This document shows, piece after piece, positions 47,108 to 57,751 of a DNA stretch of 64,000 bases. The position numbers and the translations under genes are program-made. The notes beneath the pieces are model-generated. The model was not told the origin of the DNA. It did no database searches and saw only the letters and a list, made by a program, of their open reading frames with translations. Every line of letters begins with the position of its first letter. Positions within the stretch are counted from its first letter, which is position 1. The DNA comes from Pantoea sp. Nvir (GTDB lineage Bacteria > Pseudomonadota > Gammaproteobacteria > Enterobacterales > Enterobacteriaceae): contig NZ_SZZW01000002.1 in NCBI RefSeq assembly GCF_009829915.1, positions 62,001 to 126,000 of the forward strand. The letters are read 5' to 3'.

Positions 47108-48328
47108 ATGAAACGTGCAGTGATTACTGGCTTGGGGATAATTTCTAGCATTGGAAATAACCAGCAGGAAGTGTTAGCCTCTTTGCATAAAGGATGTTCT
47201 GGAGTCACTTTCTCTCAGGAATTAAAAGATTCCGGTATGCGTAGTCACGTATGGGGTAATATTAAGCTTGATACTACTGGCCTTATCGATCGTAAAATCG
47301 TGCGTTTCATGAGTGACGCTTCTATCTATGCTTATCTCTCCATGAAAGAAGCAGTTAAAGATGCCGGCTTAATTGAACGTCATTATCAAAGCAACCCACG
47401 TGTAGGTTTGATCGCCGGTTCAGGTGGCGGTTCTCCTCGCTTTCAGGTTTTCGGAGCCGATGCTATGCGCAGCGCTCGCGGCTTAAAAGCGGTCGGTCCT
47501 TATGTTGTGACTAAAGCGATGGCGTCCGGAGTTTCCGCATGCCTCGCAACACCGTTCAAAATCCATGGCGTTAATTACTCTATCAGCTCTGCCTGTGCAA
47601 GTTCCGCGCACTGCATCGGAAACGCTGTTGAGCAAATACAGTTAGATAAACAAGACATTGTTTTTGCTGGTGGTGGTGAGGAGCTCTGTTGGGAGATGGC
47701 GTGCGAATTTGATGCCATGGGTGCGCTCTCCACTAAATACAATGCGTTGCCGGAAAAAGCGTCGCGTACTTATGACAAAGGGCGTGATGGCTTCGTAATC
47801 GCTGGAGGTGGCGGTATAGTCGTGGTTGAAGAGCTAGAGCATGCGTTGAAGCGCGGTGCACGTATCTATGCAGAAATTATTGGCTATGGCGCTACATCGG
47901 ATGGTGCAGATATGGCTTCTCCATCTGGTGAAGGAGCGGTACGCTGCATGAAAATAGCAATGAAGAATGTCAATACACCAATTAACTATCTTAACAGCCA
48001 TGGTACTTCAACACTAGTAGGTGACGTAAAAGAGCTATGTGCTATTCGTGAGGTATTTGGCGATAACACCCCCGCTATCTCTTCGACTAAAGCGATGACC
48101 GGCCATTCACTCGGCGCAGCTGGTGTTCAAGAAGCGATCTATACGCTGCTAATGTTAAAGCACAGCTTTATCGCACCAAGTATTAATATAAAATCGCTGG
48201 ATCCAGCTGCGGAAGGGATGAATATTATCACCCAAACTACTAAAAAAGTTCTAACTACTGTGATGTCTAATAGCTTTGGTTTCGGTGGTACTAACGCCAC
48301 GTTAATAATGCGTAAATATTGCGCATGA
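47108..48328 (+). CDS. fabB: Beta-ketoacyl-ACP synthase I FabB
   Basis: 406 aa, E. coli length. Condensing enzyme of fatty-acid elongation needed for unsaturated chains. The catalytic Cys163 is in [12 protein letters not shown], with the histidines in [11 protein letters not shown] and [11 protein letters not shown]. The start follows GAGGA. mnmC, normally divergent upstream, is gone. Confidence 0.97.
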   Translation: MKRAVITGLGIISSIGNNQQEVLASLHKGCSGVTFSQELKDSGMRSHVWGNIKLDTTGLIDRKIVRFMSDASIYAYLSMKEAVKDAGLIERHYQSNPRVGLIAGSGGGSPRFQVFGADAMRSARGLKAVGPYVVTKAMASGVSACLATPFKIHGVNYSISSACASSAHCIGNAVEQIQLDKQDIVFAGGGEELCWEMACEFDAMGALSTKYNALPEKASRTYDKGRDGFVIAGGGGIVVVEELEHALKRGARIYAEIIGYGATSDGADMASPSGEGAVRCMKIAMKNVNTPINYLNSHGTSTLVGDVKELCAIREVFGDNTPAISSTKAMTGHSLGAAGVQEAIYTLLMLKHSFIAPSINIKSLDPAAEGMNIITQTTKKVLTTVMSNSFGFGGTNATLIMRKYCA

Positions 48329-48919
48329 GCCTAATTACCTTTTAATAATGCTCTTTTCTTTAACATCATACGATCTTCTTGCCAGTTTTATCCACTTAAG
48401 TCGTACTTTAACGACTTTTTATCCCATAAGCCTTTATGTAAAAGCCTTCATATTCCCACCAACGTGGTATGTCGCTTGTTATACACAGTAGAGCATGCAT
48501 GCCTAAGTACATAATTTTCCTAAAACGTGGGTTGTTATGCTTAATTGTAATCCCATGCATAATAGCAGCACTGCGAATTGCTCTTTACAAACGGTTACGT
48601 CTTATACTTGTGCTATCTACTTTCTATAGAAGCGGCCTGGGGATAATAAACAACTTTCATCTCATGTGTATGTAGGGCTTGTGTTTTTACCACAGAGATT
48701 ACCTTAGCACGGTTCTAACATTAGGAACTTGAATATATTTCAGAGTGCAGAAAATGGCAGCAACTATTACGTTTTGTGCACGCTATTACTCGATGAGTAC
48801 AGTACAAAAACGTGTAGGTGATTACGATTGTTAAATCACTGCGTGTGCTCTTTGGTTGAAGAAATGTTCTATGCCATGATAGTTCAACTCAATGATATAA
48901 TGAACATAGGTAAGGTACT
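48329..48919. other. Spacer fabB-pdxB; flk and yfcJ lost
   Basis: Holds the fabB terminator at its left end; no gene recognised otherwise. Confidence 0.5.
48398..48420 (+). terminator. Intrinsic terminator after fabB
   Basis: AAGTCGT and ACGACTT around a 6-base loop, with a T5 run, 70 bases after the fabB stop. Confidence 0.65.
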
Positions 48920-50053
48920 ATGAAAATTCTCATCGATAAAAATATTCCCTATGCAAGCGAACTCTTCAGTAAAACAGGAAAAGTGATGTCTGTGCCAGGA
49001 CGTCATCTCCCTCAAAAGGAATTGAACGATGCAGATAGTCTGATGGTGAGGTCAGTCACGCAAGTTAATGAATCTCTTCTGACCAAGACACCAGTGAAGT
49101 TCGTCGGGACTGCCACAGCAGGTACTGATCACATCGATGAGGCTTGGTTGCAACAAGCTGGTATCGCTTTCTCCGCCGCTCCGGGATGTAACTCTATCGC
49201 TGTAGTAGAGTATGTCTTTTCCGCGCTGCTTTTTTTGGCAGAACGCGATGGCTTTGAACTACGTGAGCGCACTGTCGGTATCGTTGGTGTGGGTAACGTT
49301 GGTAGACTACTGCACACACGGTTGGACGCTTGGGGATTAAAAACCCTGTTATGCGATCCGCCACGTGTCGTTCTTGGCGAAAAAGGAGATTTCCGGTCAC
49401 TCGCCGATTTGGTAGCTGAAGCAGATATCCTTACTTTTCATACACCATTGTTTAAAGAAGGGCCTTATAAAAGTTGGCATCTTGCTAATGCAGGGTTGCT
49501 AAATACACTAAAGCCTAATACTATTCTGATCAATACCTGTCGCGGCCCAGTAGTAGATAATATCGCTCTATTAGAAGTGCTGAAAATGCGAACAGATCTA
49601 AGCGTAGTGCTAGATGTCTGGGAGTTGGAACCAGAACTATCGCTTGAATTGTTAAATAATGTTGACCTCGCTACTGCACACATTGCTGGCTATACTCTAG
49701 AAGGTAAAGCACGCGGCACAACACAGATATTTGAAGCTTGGTGCGATTTTCTTGGTCAACCGCAGTCGGTACAACTTAGTGAGCTACTGCCCACACCGAC
49801 TTTCAGTAAAGTGATACTCAATGGTACGCTCGATCAAGAAATACTAAAACGTCTAACACATTTGGTATACGATGTACGCCGCGATGACGCATCATTACGT
49901 AGAGTTGCAGCAATACCTGGCGAGTTCGATCGACTGCGTCAGGAATATCCGGAGCGGCGTGAATGGTCTTCACTGGAAGTAATCTGTAATAACATAGAAA
50001 CGGCGAGTATGCTCGATGCACTCGGGTTTCGCATATGTTTAAATAATACTTAA
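48920..50053 (+). CDS. pdxB: Erythronate-4-phosphate dehydrogenase PdxB
   Basis: 377 aa against 378 in E. coli. Oxidises 4-phosphoerythronate in pyridoxal phosphate synthesis. The NAD-binding [12 protein letters not shown], the Arg/His active site regions ([10 protein letters not shown] and [15 protein letters not shown]) and the C-terminal PdxB dimerisation domain are visible. Retention points to vitamin B6 production for cell or host. The usg gene that follows in E. coli is a relic joined to truA. Confidence 0.95.
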   Translation: MKILIDKNIPYASELFSKTGKVMSVPGRHLPQKELNDADSLMVRSVTQVNESLLTKTPVKFVGTATAGTDHIDEAWLQQAGIAFSAAPGCNSIAVVEYVFSALLFLAERDGFELRERTVGIVGVGNVGRLLHTRLDAWGLKTLLCDPPRVVLGEKGDFRSLADLVAEADILTFHTPLFKEGPYKSWHLANAGLLNTLKPNTILINTCRGPVVDNIALLEVLKMRTDLSVVLDVWELEPELSLELLNNVDLATAHIAGYTLEGKARGTTQIFEAWCDFLGQPQSVQLSELLPTPTFSKVILNGTLDQEILKRLTHLVYDVRRDDASLRRVAAIPGEFDRLRQEYPERREWSSLEVICNNIETASMLDALGFRICLNNT

Positions 50054-50303
50054 CTCTACTTTTTATACTTTTTAGCCTTATGAAGGATAGCAGATAATTT
50101 TTTTGGCAAATGAACAGTGTATACACCTGTATTTTGTTTTTATCTTTCTTTAGAAAGAGAATATCTCACAGATAATAAAAGTAACATTATATTACTGGAT
50201 ACAGCCAATTCTACAGTTGCTCCGTGATCCAGCTCAACAATTTTCCCTTTGTTATAAACATCACAATCACTACTATTCTAAGCATTATCGCACCCGTACT
50301 CTA

Positions 50304-50341
50304 GTTATCTAATAGTCTCTATAAATAGACTATTAGATAAC
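50304..50341. repeat. Perfect 15-bp inverted repeat
   Basis: GTTATCTAATAGTCT and its exact complement AGACTATTAGATAAC around an 8-base loop CTATAAAT. It has no T-run. It lies where the body of usg has been lost. Confidence 0.9.
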
Positions 50342-50382
50342 CACCCAAACATAGATTGGTAATACATTTGACTAACGAAAAG

Positions 50383-50505
50383 GTAAGATTTTGTTGCATT
50401 TGGAACGACTACGGTATGCCAGGATACTACTATATTCTAGTCGGCGGTAGTATGCTGATAGATATAAAAATCTTTAAGAAAATATTAAAAGGATTATTGC
50501 CACTA
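50383..50505 (+). pseudogene. usg: usg relic, C-terminal tail joined in frame to truA
   Basis: The open frame that runs into truA reads [14 protein letters not shown] then [18 protein letters not shown], matching the end of E. coli Usg (SVGCVRNDYGMPEQ and FGGALMAVKIAEKLVQE) with about 14 residues deleted between. usg (a semialdehyde-dehydrogenase-like gene of unknown role) precedes truA in E. coli. Its stop codon is gone, so the remnant reads into truA without interruption. Confidence 0.8.
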
Positions 50506-51309
50506 ATGTTAGAAGATCAGACGCGCAAATTTGCACTAGGAATCGAGTATGATGGTAGCCGTTACTCCGGATGGCAACGTCAGAAGGAATCCTGTAGTAT
50601 ACAGGAGAAGGTGGAAAAGGCACTCTCGACAGTAGCAAACCATGAAGTACATGTATTTTGTGCTGGTCGTACAGACGCAGGCGTCCATTGCACTGGCCAG
50701 GTGGTTCATTTTGAAACTACATCGCAGCGCGCTGAATGTGCTTGGACTTTGGGTGTAAATGCTAACTTACCGGAATATATCTCAGTACGCTGGGTGAAAG
50801 AAGTACCAAACGAGTTTCACGCACGCTTCAGCGCGATAGCGCGTCGCTATCGCTACCTGATTTATAACCAGCAGCTGCGCCCTGCGATCTTTAGCCACGG
50901 TGTAACGCACTTTTGTTATCCTCTCGATGAAGAGAAAATGCACAGTGCTGGACAGTGTCTTCTAGGCGAAAACGATTTCACTTCTTTTCGCGCATTAAAT
51001 TGCCAGTCACGCACTCCGTGGCGTAATGTAATGCATCTTAATGTTATACGACAGGGCGCTTTTGTTATTTTAGATATTAAGGCTAATGCTTTTGTCCATC
51101 GTATGGTGCGTAATATCGTCGGTAGCTTGATGGAGGTTGGTTGCGGTAAGCAACCGGAAAACTGGATTAGGACTTTGTTAGAGGCAAAAAATCGTATGCT
51201 GGCGGCAGCGACTGCCAGAGCGGCAGGCCTCTATTTAGTAGGGGTGTATTACCCATCATATTTTGCTTTACCTAAACCTTCAGTGGGTCCTTTGTTCCTA
51301 GAGGATTAG
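50506..51309 (+). CDS. truA: tRNA pseudouridine synthase A TruA
   Basis: 267 aa from the ATG at 50506, against 270 in E. coli. Makes pseudouridine at positions 38-40 of tRNAs. The catalytic Asp57 is in [11 protein letters not shown]. Other blocks ([52 protein letters not shown]) are intact. A TTG at 50497 would give the E. coli N-terminal length but sits too close to the AGGA. The frame extends 50 codons further upstream into the usg relic, so annotations may show an over-long protein. Confidence 0.94.
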   Translation: MLEDQTRKFALGIEYDGSRYSGWQRQKESCSIQEKVEKALSTVANHEVHVFCAGRTDAGVHCTGQVVHFETTSQRAECAWTLGVNANLPEYISVRWVKEVPNEFHARFSAIARRYRYLIYNQQLRPAIFSHGVTHFCYPLDEEKMHSAGQCLLGENDFTSFRALNCQSRTPWRNVMHLNVIRQGAFVILDIKANAFVHRMVRNIVGSLMEVGCGKQPENWIRTLLEAKNRMLAAATARAAGLYLVGVYYPSYFALPKPSVGPLFLED

Positions 51310-52087
51310 TTAGATGTTAGATAGCGATATTTGGAAAAAATTATTTAATTTTTGTTTCATTTATTTTGTGTATCAAAACGTATTTAGATGATCTATTGAC
51401 TTAATGCGGCCTTTAGATCTGCGTAATTTTATTTTTTACGTAGATCTTATAAGATTCATCTGTCGTATTGCTTTATTTCATGTTTTACAGAGGAAAAGTG
51501 CTTCCTGTTTATAGTGTTAATTACTATATTACTAGGTAATATATAGATTGTTACATCGTCTACTTTGTTTGGTGCGGAGCTTGTCAGCAATATGAATGAC
51601 TACACTTCCCATTGAAATTAATTTCAATATGTTATACGGATTGATGGACATTGCCATCTTCCATCTTCCATTCGTCGCCGGGATAAATGGCATATATCCT
51701 ATCACCACTTTGCATCGTCGCTTTGCTCTGGTTAACTTTGCTGGCTTACCAAGATAGGTATTGTCATTCTTCTACACCTATTATATTTTCATTGATCTAC
51801 CGTTAATGTAAGAAAGTCTTGAGCTTCTACTCTTTAGGCGTACTGTAGTTTCAGTGCTACTTAGCATAATTGCAGCAATCTTGCAAACATAACTGCGATT
51901 AGGCCAAAATAGCACAAAAATTTGTAACTGTTTTAGTTACAATGAGCGTAAAACAGATTTTTCTCCATAGTCTGGATTGGTTGTGGTTTAATAAATAGAT
52001 ATCACATATTTGCCTCCGCAATTTTTAGTAGTACATAATAAGATAATTCTAGAATTAGACTAAGTTAGTTTTAAAAAAAGGTTTCAC
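51310..52087. other. Spacer truA-accD with dedA relic
   Basis: Holds a dedA relic in its middle and the presumed accD promoter to the right, which I cannot place. Confidence 0.55.
51653..51892 (+). pseudogene. dedA: dedA relic (inner-membrane DedA family), C-terminal half
   Basis: Between truA and accD, exactly where E. coli has dedA, the plus strand reads LPFVAGINGI, RRFALVNFAGL, VLSFFYTYYIFID and VVSVLLSIIAAIL with two stop codons between. E. coli DedA has APFVAGMGHM, RHFAAYNVIGALLW, VLLFTYAGYFFG and a similar final membrane segment. Order and spacing agree. The N-terminal half is unreadable. Confidence 0.75.
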
Positions 52088-52987
52088 ATGAGCTGGATTG
52101 AACGCATTCTTAACAAAAGCAACGCAACACCAGCACGTCGTGCCAATATTCCGCAAGGAGTTTGGACTAAGTGTAATAGCTGTGGTCAAGTGCTGTACCG
52201 CGCTGAGCTAGAGCGTAATCTTGAGGTATGTCCTAATTGCGACCATCACATGCGGATGCATGCCCGTAAGCGTCTTAATAGCTTGCTCGATCCGGGCACA
52301 CTAAGTGAGTTAGGCAGCGAACTAGAGCCAAAGGATATCCTAAAATTTCGCGATTCTTATAAGTATAAAGATCGTCTTACTGCTGCGCAGAAAGAAACTA
52401 ATGAGAAAGACGCACTGGTAGTGATGAAAGGACAGTTACACGGCATACCTGTTGTTGCAGCCGCATTTGAGTTCTCTTTTATGGGCGGTTCCATGGGCTC
52501 TGTGGTAGGTGCACGTTTTGTTCGCGCAGTTGAGCAGACTTTGGAAGATAGCTGTCCTCTGATCTGCTTCTCTGCCAGCGGTGGAGCACGTATGCAAGAA
52601 GCATTAATGTCGCTGATGCAAATGGCGAAAACTAGTGCCGCATTGGCTAAAATGCAGAAGCGTGGTATACCCTATATTTCCGTACTCACTGATCCAACAA
52701 TGGGAGGAGTCTCTGCTAGCTTCGCGATGCTAGGCGACCTGAATGTTGCTGAGCCGAAGGCTCTGATTGGTTTTGCAGGCCCGCGCATTATCGAGCAGAC
52801 GGTGCGCGAAAAACTGCCACCAGGATTCCAACGTAGCGAATTTTTGATTGAGAAAGGAGCGATCGACATGATCATTCGTCGCCCGGAAATGCGATATAAA
52901 CTAGCCAGTCTAATAGCGAAGATTATTCATCTTCCTATCCCAATGCGCGATGGTGCTCAAATTGGACCTGTACCTGATTCCGGTTAA
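52088..52987 (+). CDS. accD: Acetyl-CoA carboxylase carboxyltransferase subunit beta AccD
   Basis: 299 aa against 304 in E. coli. Partner of AccA in making malonyl-CoA. An N-terminal zinc ribbon with Cys29, Cys32, Cys48 and Cys51 is followed by a crotonase-like carboxyltransferase domain ([51 protein letters not shown]). folC follows after 19 bases. Confidence 0.96.
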   Translation: MSWIERILNKSNATPARRANIPQGVWTKCNSCGQVLYRAELERNLEVCPNCDHHMRMHARKRLNSLLDPGTLSELGSELEPKDILKFRDSYKYKDRLTAAQKETNEKDALVVMKGQLHGIPVVAAAFEFSFMGGSMGSVVGARFVRAVEQTLEDSCPLICFSASGGARMQEALMSLMQMAKTSAALAKMQKRGIPYISVLTDPTMGGVSASFAMLGDLNVAEPKALIGFAGPRIIEQTVREKLPPGFQRSEFLIEKGAIDMIIRRPEMRYKLASLIAKIIHLPIPMRDGAQIGPVPDSG

Positions 52988-53006
52988 AAGCTGTTAAAAG
53001 CGACAA

Positions 53007-54287
53007 ATGAATATTCTCTCCGTTCCTAAAGCCACATCTCCTTTATCCGAGTGGCTTTATTATTTTGAGAACTTGCACTCGCAGAGTATTAAACTGGAAC
53101 TTGATCGCATTTATTACGTTGCTAAGTCCCTCAACCTACTGAGGCCCGCACCTTTTGTATTTACCGTCGCTGGTACTAATGGTAAAGGTACCACCTGTCG
53201 TACTTTAGAAATACTGTTGATGGGGGCAGGCTATCGTGTTGGAGTCTACAGTTCTCCGCATCTAGTGCGTTATACTGAAAGAGTACGCGTACAGGGAAAA
53301 GAACTTAATGAGGGGATGCATAGCGCTAGCTTTGCGAAAATCGAATCTGAACGAAGCAATGTCTCCCTAACCTATTTTGAGTTTAGCACTCTTTCGGCCC
53401 TGAACTTATTTCAGCAGGCACATCTAGATGTAGTGATCCTTGAAGTAGGTCTTGGCGGCCGATTAGATGCTACTAATATCGTCGATTCAGACGTAGCAGT
53501 AATCACTAGCATCGCGCTGGATCATACTAACTGGCTCGGCCCAGATCTGGAAAGAATCGGCCGTGAGAAAGCTGGTATATTTCGCAGCGGCAAGCCTGCT
53601 GTGGTGGGTGAGCCAGAAATGCCTACTACCATCTCTGCGGTGGCCATGGAGAAAGGCGCACAATTATTACAGTGTAACCGCGATTGGTTTTATAACATCG
53701 ATCAGACAGGAAAATGGGAATTTTGCGATGCAAAGGGAAAGTTACACAATTTACCAATACCGCAGGTTCCCCTTCCAAATGCAGCTACCGCACTGGCGGC
53801 TCTCCGCGTGTCTGGATTTAGAGTTAGCGAAAAAATTATACATAGATACTTACCACTAGTGATACTTCCAGGCCGTTTTCAGACGGTCAGAGAATCGCCT
53901 CGTGTTATCCTCGATGTAGCACATAACCCTCACGCAGCCGGTTATCTGGCATTACGTTTAGCACAGTTACCGAAAACTGGCCAAGTGCATGCGATAGTAG
54001 GTATGTTAAAAGACAAAGACATCGCCGGCACATTAGCGGCGCTAGCGCCGCTAATTAACTGCTGGTACTGTTCACCACTTGACAACTCGCGAGGCGCTAG
54101 CGCTGAGACGATAATAGCGAATTTACCACCAGAAGCAGCGATGATGTCTTTTTCTAATGTGGCACACGCCTGGCAGATGGCGTGCCAACGAGCTAAGATG
54201 CAAGATATCGTGCTAGTATGTGGATCCTTCCACACTGTAGCACAGGTCATGACTTTGATAGAGGCAGAGAAAGAGTTTGGCCAGTAA
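53007..54287 (+). CDS. folC: Folylpolyglutamate/dihydrofolate synthase FolC
   Basis: 426 aa against 422 in E. coli. Adds glutamate to dihydropteroate and to folates. The ATP loop TVAGTNGKGTTCR (from about 52), the SPHLVRYTERVRV region, LGGRLDATNIVDSD and a C-terminal Mur-ligase-type domain (DVAHNPHAAGYLALRL) are intact. Ribosome site weak, so it is likely translated with accD. It overlaps dedD by 11 bases. Confidence 0.95.
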   Translation: MNILSVPKATSPLSEWLYYFENLHSQSIKLELDRIYYVAKSLNLLRPAPFVFTVAGTNGKGTTCRTLEILLMGAGYRVGVYSSPHLVRYTERVRVQGKELNEGMHSASFAKIESERSNVSLTYFEFSTLSALNLFQQAHLDVVILEVGLGGRLDATNIVDSDVAVITSIALDHTNWLGPDLERIGREKAGIFRSGKPAVVGEPEMPTTISAVAMEKGAQLLQCNRDWFYNIDQTGKWEFCDAKGKLHNLPIPQVPLPNAATALAALRVSGFRVSEKIIHRYLPLVILPGRFQTVRESPRVILDVAHNPHAAGYLALRLAQLPKTGQVHAIVGMLKDKDIAGTLAALAPLINCWYCSPLDNSRGASAETIIANLPPEAAMMSFSNVAHAWQMACQRAKMQDIVLVCGSFHTVAQVMTLIEAEKEFGQ

Positions 54288-54768
54288 GTTTCTAAACCAG
54301 ATAGTCGGTACTACTACCCTCGTCGTAGTTAGCGTGATAGTGTTACCAGGTCTGCTTGATGGCAAAAAGAAATACTACCAAGAGGAATGCATAACGATTC
54401 CTCTGTTTCCTAAACCAGACCACCAGCAAGAGAGTAAAATTATATCGTCGGTAACGCAGTCGCTGACAGTGAATCAGGGCAAATTGGCTGGTGTTTCAAA
54501 TTTAACAGAGCAAAAGCTACTCACAGTTAAATCTTATGTAATACAGCTTGGGGCTCTAAAAAATGCCATAAAAACTAATGATATTATAGAGAAGCTTCGT
54601 CTATCGGGCTATTGCGCCTTTACTATTCCTTTAATACCAATTCAGGGCCAAATGACCCGTATTTACGTTGGTCCGGATACTTCAAAAACAAAACTACATA
54701 ATTTTCTTCCAAAGTTGCAAAGAATGTTCGGTCTTGGCGGTGTGGTGAAACCCTATAATACCCATTAA
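54277..54768 (+). CDS. dedD: SPOR-domain cell-division protein DedD, shortened linker, TTG start
   Basis: 163 aa against 220 in E. coli. Begins with TTG at 54277, inside the end of folC; the sequence MASKFLNQIVGTTTLVVVSV matches E. coli from its first residue. Single membrane anchor at about 7-26 (VIVLPGLLDGKKKYYQEE follows), then a short spacer and a SPOR domain from about 85 (SYVIQLGALKNAIKTNDI, TRIYVGPDTSKTKLH), which binds denuded septal glycan. The Pro-rich linker of E. coli is almost gone, as in ZipA here. Confidence 0.93.
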   Translation: MASKFLNQIVGTTTLVVVSVIVLPGLLDGKKKYYQEECITIPLFPKPDHQQESKIISSVTQSLTVNQGKLAGVSNLTEQKLLTVKSYVIQLGALKNAIKTNDIIEKLRLSGYCAFTIPLIPIQGQMTRIYVGPDTSKTKLHNFLPKLQRMFGLGGVVKPYNTH

Positions 54769-55016
54769 TTTATCAGATTGGCGTTATTAATAATAAAAGT
54801 TCTACTATCCGTTAGATTAAAACGTTTAAATATATATTTTTATACAAATTTAATAGGGTTATTTATTAACCCCATGCTGGGTAAAGAAGTTTTTATCCTT
54901 CTTTTTTATAGAAGGCAGAAAATGAAAAGTGCTATGTGAACATTTCCTTTTTCTGTTAGAATTCACCCTAAAATATATTTAAGTGTGCCAGAGACGCACT
55001 CGCGCTAGAAAAGTTC

Positions 55017-55493
55017 ATGATTTACATTGATTACGTAATTATTGCGGTAGTTAGTTTTTCGGTGCTCATTAGCTTTATTAGGGGGTTTGTCTGCGAAGTA
55101 TTATCTCTCATTACTTGGGGATGTGCATTTTTTATTACAAGTCATTACTATAACTGCCTTGCACCTTGGTTTATTGGCTTTGACGATCCTTTTGTTCGTA
55201 ACAGCGTTTCTATTGCAGTGCTGTTCGTCGGAACACTAATTATCGGAGCGATGGTTAGCTACATAATTGGCTCGTTGGTCGAAAAGACCGGACTATCGGG
55301 AACAGATAGGGTGCTGGGGATCTGTTTCGGGGCATTGCGTGGTGTCTTGATTGTTAGCGTGGCTCTTTTTTTCCTACACACATTCACCGGATTTTCAAAA
55401 AGTGCGGATTGGCAACAATCTCAACTTATTCCTCGGTTTAGTTATATAATGAGATGGTTTTTTGAGTATATCAAAAGTACTTCGAGTTTTTGA
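55017..55493 (+). CDS. cvpA: Colicin V production protein CvpA
   Basis: 158 aa against 162 in E. coli. Four-helix inner-membrane protein of poorly known function, linked to envelope stress; motif GLSGTDRVLGICFGALRGVL is typical. It precedes purF by 46 bases, as in E. coli, where both share a purine-regulated operon. A weak hairpin (GGGTTA-TTTAT-TAACCC) lies at 54856-54872 in the preceding spacer. Confidence 0.92.
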   Translation: MIYIDYVIIAVVSFSVLISFIRGFVCEVLSLITWGCAFFITSHYYNCLAPWFIGFDDPFVRNSVSIAVLFVGTLIIGAMVSYIIGSLVEKTGLSGTDRVLGICFGALRGVLIVSVALFFLHTFTGFSKSADWQQSQLIPRFSYIMRWFFEYIKSTSSF

Positions 55494-55539
55494 CCATGCT
55501 GAAATTACCGGGGGATCCGGTTAGTGAGGGAATAACAAC

Positions 55540-57057
55540 ATGTGCGGTATTGTTGGTATTACCGGATTTATCCCGGTTAAACAGTCGATCTATGATGCGT
55601 TAACAGTGCTTCAGCACCGTGGACAGGATGCTGCCGGTATTTGTACTATTGATGCACTTAACTGTTTTCATCTACGTAAGGCGAATGGTCTTGTTAGCGA
55701 CGTTTTTGAAGCACGACACATGAGACGTCTGCAGGGTAATATGGGGATTGGTCACGTTCGTTACCCTACTGCTGGCAGTTCCAGTGCCTCTGAAGCACAA
55801 CCTTTTTATGTTAATTCTCCATACGGTATCACGCTTGCCCACAATGGCAACATAACTAATGCGTGCGAATTACGTAAACAATTATTTGAAAAGGGACGCC
55901 GTCACGTCAATACTACCTCGGATTCGGAAATCTTGCTCAATATATTCGCACAGGAACTGGATCGTTTTCAGCACTATTTTCTAGAAGCAGATAATATTTT
56001 CGCTGCAGTCGCTGCATTGCATCAACAAGTTCGCGGTGCTTACGCTGTAGTCGCCATGATCATTAGCCATGGCATGGTAGCCTTCCGTGATCCTCATGGT
56101 ATTCGTCCGTTGGTCTTGGGTAAGCGTGTTCTACAAGATAACCGCATCGAGTATATGGTCGCTTCAGAGAGCGTAGCACTTGATATCTTGGGTTTTGAAG
56201 TTCTACGTGACGTCGAGCCAGGAGAAGGGATATATATCACCGAACAATGCCACCTCTATACGCAACAGTGTGCCAAAAACCCGAAAAATAATCCTTGCCT
56301 GTTTGAATATGTTTATTTTGCTCGTCCGGATTCTTTCCTAGATAAAATCTCCGTTTATAGCGCACGGGTGCGCATGGGCACTAAGCTAGGTGAGAGAATT
56401 GCTCGCGAGTGGCAAGATCTGTATATCGACGTAGTAATCCCGATTCCGGAAACGTCTACAGATATTGCGCTGGAGATCGCACGCATTCTTAATAAACCCT
56501 ATCGCCAGGGTTTTGTGAAAAATGGCTACGTGGGGCGCACCTTCATTATGCCAGGTCAACAGATGCGCCTTAATGCTGTACGCCGTAAGCTTAATGCTAA
56601 TCGCTCCGAGTTTCGTAACAAAAACGTATTATTGGTAGATGATTCTATTGTGCGCGGTACTACCTCGAAGCAGATTATTGAAATGGCGCGTGAAGCAGGT
56701 GCAAAACATGTTTACTTGGCGTCAGCCGCGCCTGAGATCCGTTTTCCAAATGTTTACGGTATTGATATGCCGAGAGCTACTGAACTAATTGCTCACGGTC
56801 GAGAAGTATATGAGATCTGCCAGCTCATTAAGGCTGACGCGCTAATTTTCCAGGATCTCAACGACCTTATTGAAGCAGTACGTGAAGAGAATCCTGAGAT
56901 TACCCAGTTTGAAAGTTCTGTCTTCAATGGTATTTATGTAACAAAAGATGTTGATCAGAAGTACTTAGAGTGTCTCCAATCGCTGCGTAACAATGATACT
57001 CAAGCGATCCAGCAGCAGAACGAGTTGGAAAATCTCGAGCTGTATAACGAAAGTTAA
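55540..57057 (+). CDS. purF: Amidophosphoribosyltransferase PurF
   Basis: 505 aa, E. coli length. Commits PRPP to purine synthesis. N-terminal nucleophile Cys2 ([10 protein letters not shown], exposed after Met removal), glutaminase domain ([30 protein letters not shown]), and the PRPP loop [18 protein letters not shown]. Start follows GAGGG. With purC it indicates a working purine route. Confidence 0.97.
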   Translation: MCGIVGITGFIPVKQSIYDALTVLQHRGQDAAGICTIDALNCFHLRKANGLVSDVFEARHMRRLQGNMGIGHVRYPTAGSSSASEAQPFYVNSPYGITLAHNGNITNACELRKQLFEKGRRHVNTTSDSEILLNIFAQELDRFQHYFLEADNIFAAVAALHQQVRGAYAVVAMIISHGMVAFRDPHGIRPLVLGKRVLQDNRIEYMVASESVALDILGFEVLRDVEPGEGIYITEQCHLYTQQCAKNPKNNPCLFEYVYFARPDSFLDKISVYSARVRMGTKLGERIAREWQDLYIDVVIPIPETSTDIALEIARILNKPYRQGFVKNGYVGRTFIMPGQQMRLNAVRRKLNANRSEFRNKNVLLVDDSIVRGTTSKQIIEMAREAGAKHVYLASAAPEIRFPNVYGIDMPRATELIAHGREVYEICQLIKADALIFQDLNDLIEAVREENPEITQFESSVFNGIYVTKDVDQKYLECLQSLRNNDTQAIQQQNELENLELYNES

Positions 57058-57084
57058 GTGTATTCAGTTCAGGTAAATTATTTT

Positions 57085-57112
57085 GGGGCAGAACAATCTG
57101 CCCCGTTTGTTT
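57085..57112 (+). terminator. Intrinsic terminator after purF
   Basis: GGGGCAGA and TCTGCCCC form a perfect 8-bp GC-rich stem with an ACAA loop, followed by GTTTGTTTT, 28 bases after the purF stop. Confidence 0.8.
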
Positions 57113-57181
57113 TCATCTTCTATCACAGATTATTATGAGTGTTTATTGCACAGACAAGGAAAAATCATGGAAGAAAAAACT

Positions 57182-57751
57182 ATGAGAAAAATAATTGTTG
57201 GTATCTCGGGCGCCAGCGGCGCTCTTTATGGCCTGCGTTTATTGCAGGTCCTGCAACAGATCAACGGGGTAGAAATTCATCTAGTAATGAGTCTGGCAGC
57301 GCAGAAAACTCTGAGTCTAGAGACTGATTATAAGCTACGCGAAATAGAAGAGCTAGCGCATGTGGTACATGACGTTCGTAATACTGCCGCTAGTATTTCA
57401 TCAGGTTCTTTCAAAACCATTGGTATGGCAGTTCTGCCGTGCTCGATGAAAACTCTTTCAGGTATAGTCCATAGCTACAGTGACAACCTGTTAACTCGAG
57501 CCGCTGATGTGGTATTAAAAGAGCAGCGTAGGTTAGTGCTGGGGGTACGTGAAACCCCACTACATATCGGACATTTACGCATGATGACAACTGCCGCCGA
57601 ACTGGGTGCTATAATTATGCCCTTAGTACCAGCGTTCTATCATCGTCCACAGTCAATTATGGCTCTAGTTGCTCAAACGGTTAACCGTATCATTGATCAG
57701 TTTGATGTTGTACTACCAGAAGATCTCTTTACTCGCTGGAATGGTATATGA
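57182..57751 (+). CDS. ubiX: Flavin prenyltransferase UbiX
   Basis: 189 aa from the ATG at 57182, equal to E. coli UbiX. It attaches a prenyl group to FMN to make the UbiD cofactor used in ubiquinone synthesis. FMN-binding GISGASGALYGLRLLQ, SISSGSFKTIGMAVLPCS and RETPLHIGHLRMM are intact. An ATG at 57167 has a better spaced AAGGA and would add five residues (MEEKT); both starts are reasonable. The frame continues further upstream across the purF terminator without homology. Whether ubiD survives cannot be seen here. Confidence 0.94.
   Translation: MRKIIVGISGASGALYGLRLLQVLQQINGVEIHLVMSLAAQKTLSLETDYKLREIEELAHVVHDVRNTAASISSGSFKTIGMAVLPCSMKTLSGIVHSYSDNLLTRAADVVLKEQRRLVLGVRETPLHIGHLRMMTTAAELGAIIMPLVPAFYHRPQSIMALVAQTVNRIIDQFDVVLPEDLFTRWNGI

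Larger units (their letters stand above)
50054..50505. other. Spacer pdxB-truA with perfect hairpin and usg relic
   Basis: Most of usg has been deleted. Only a C-terminal piece and a perfect hairpin can be made out. Confidence 0.6.
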
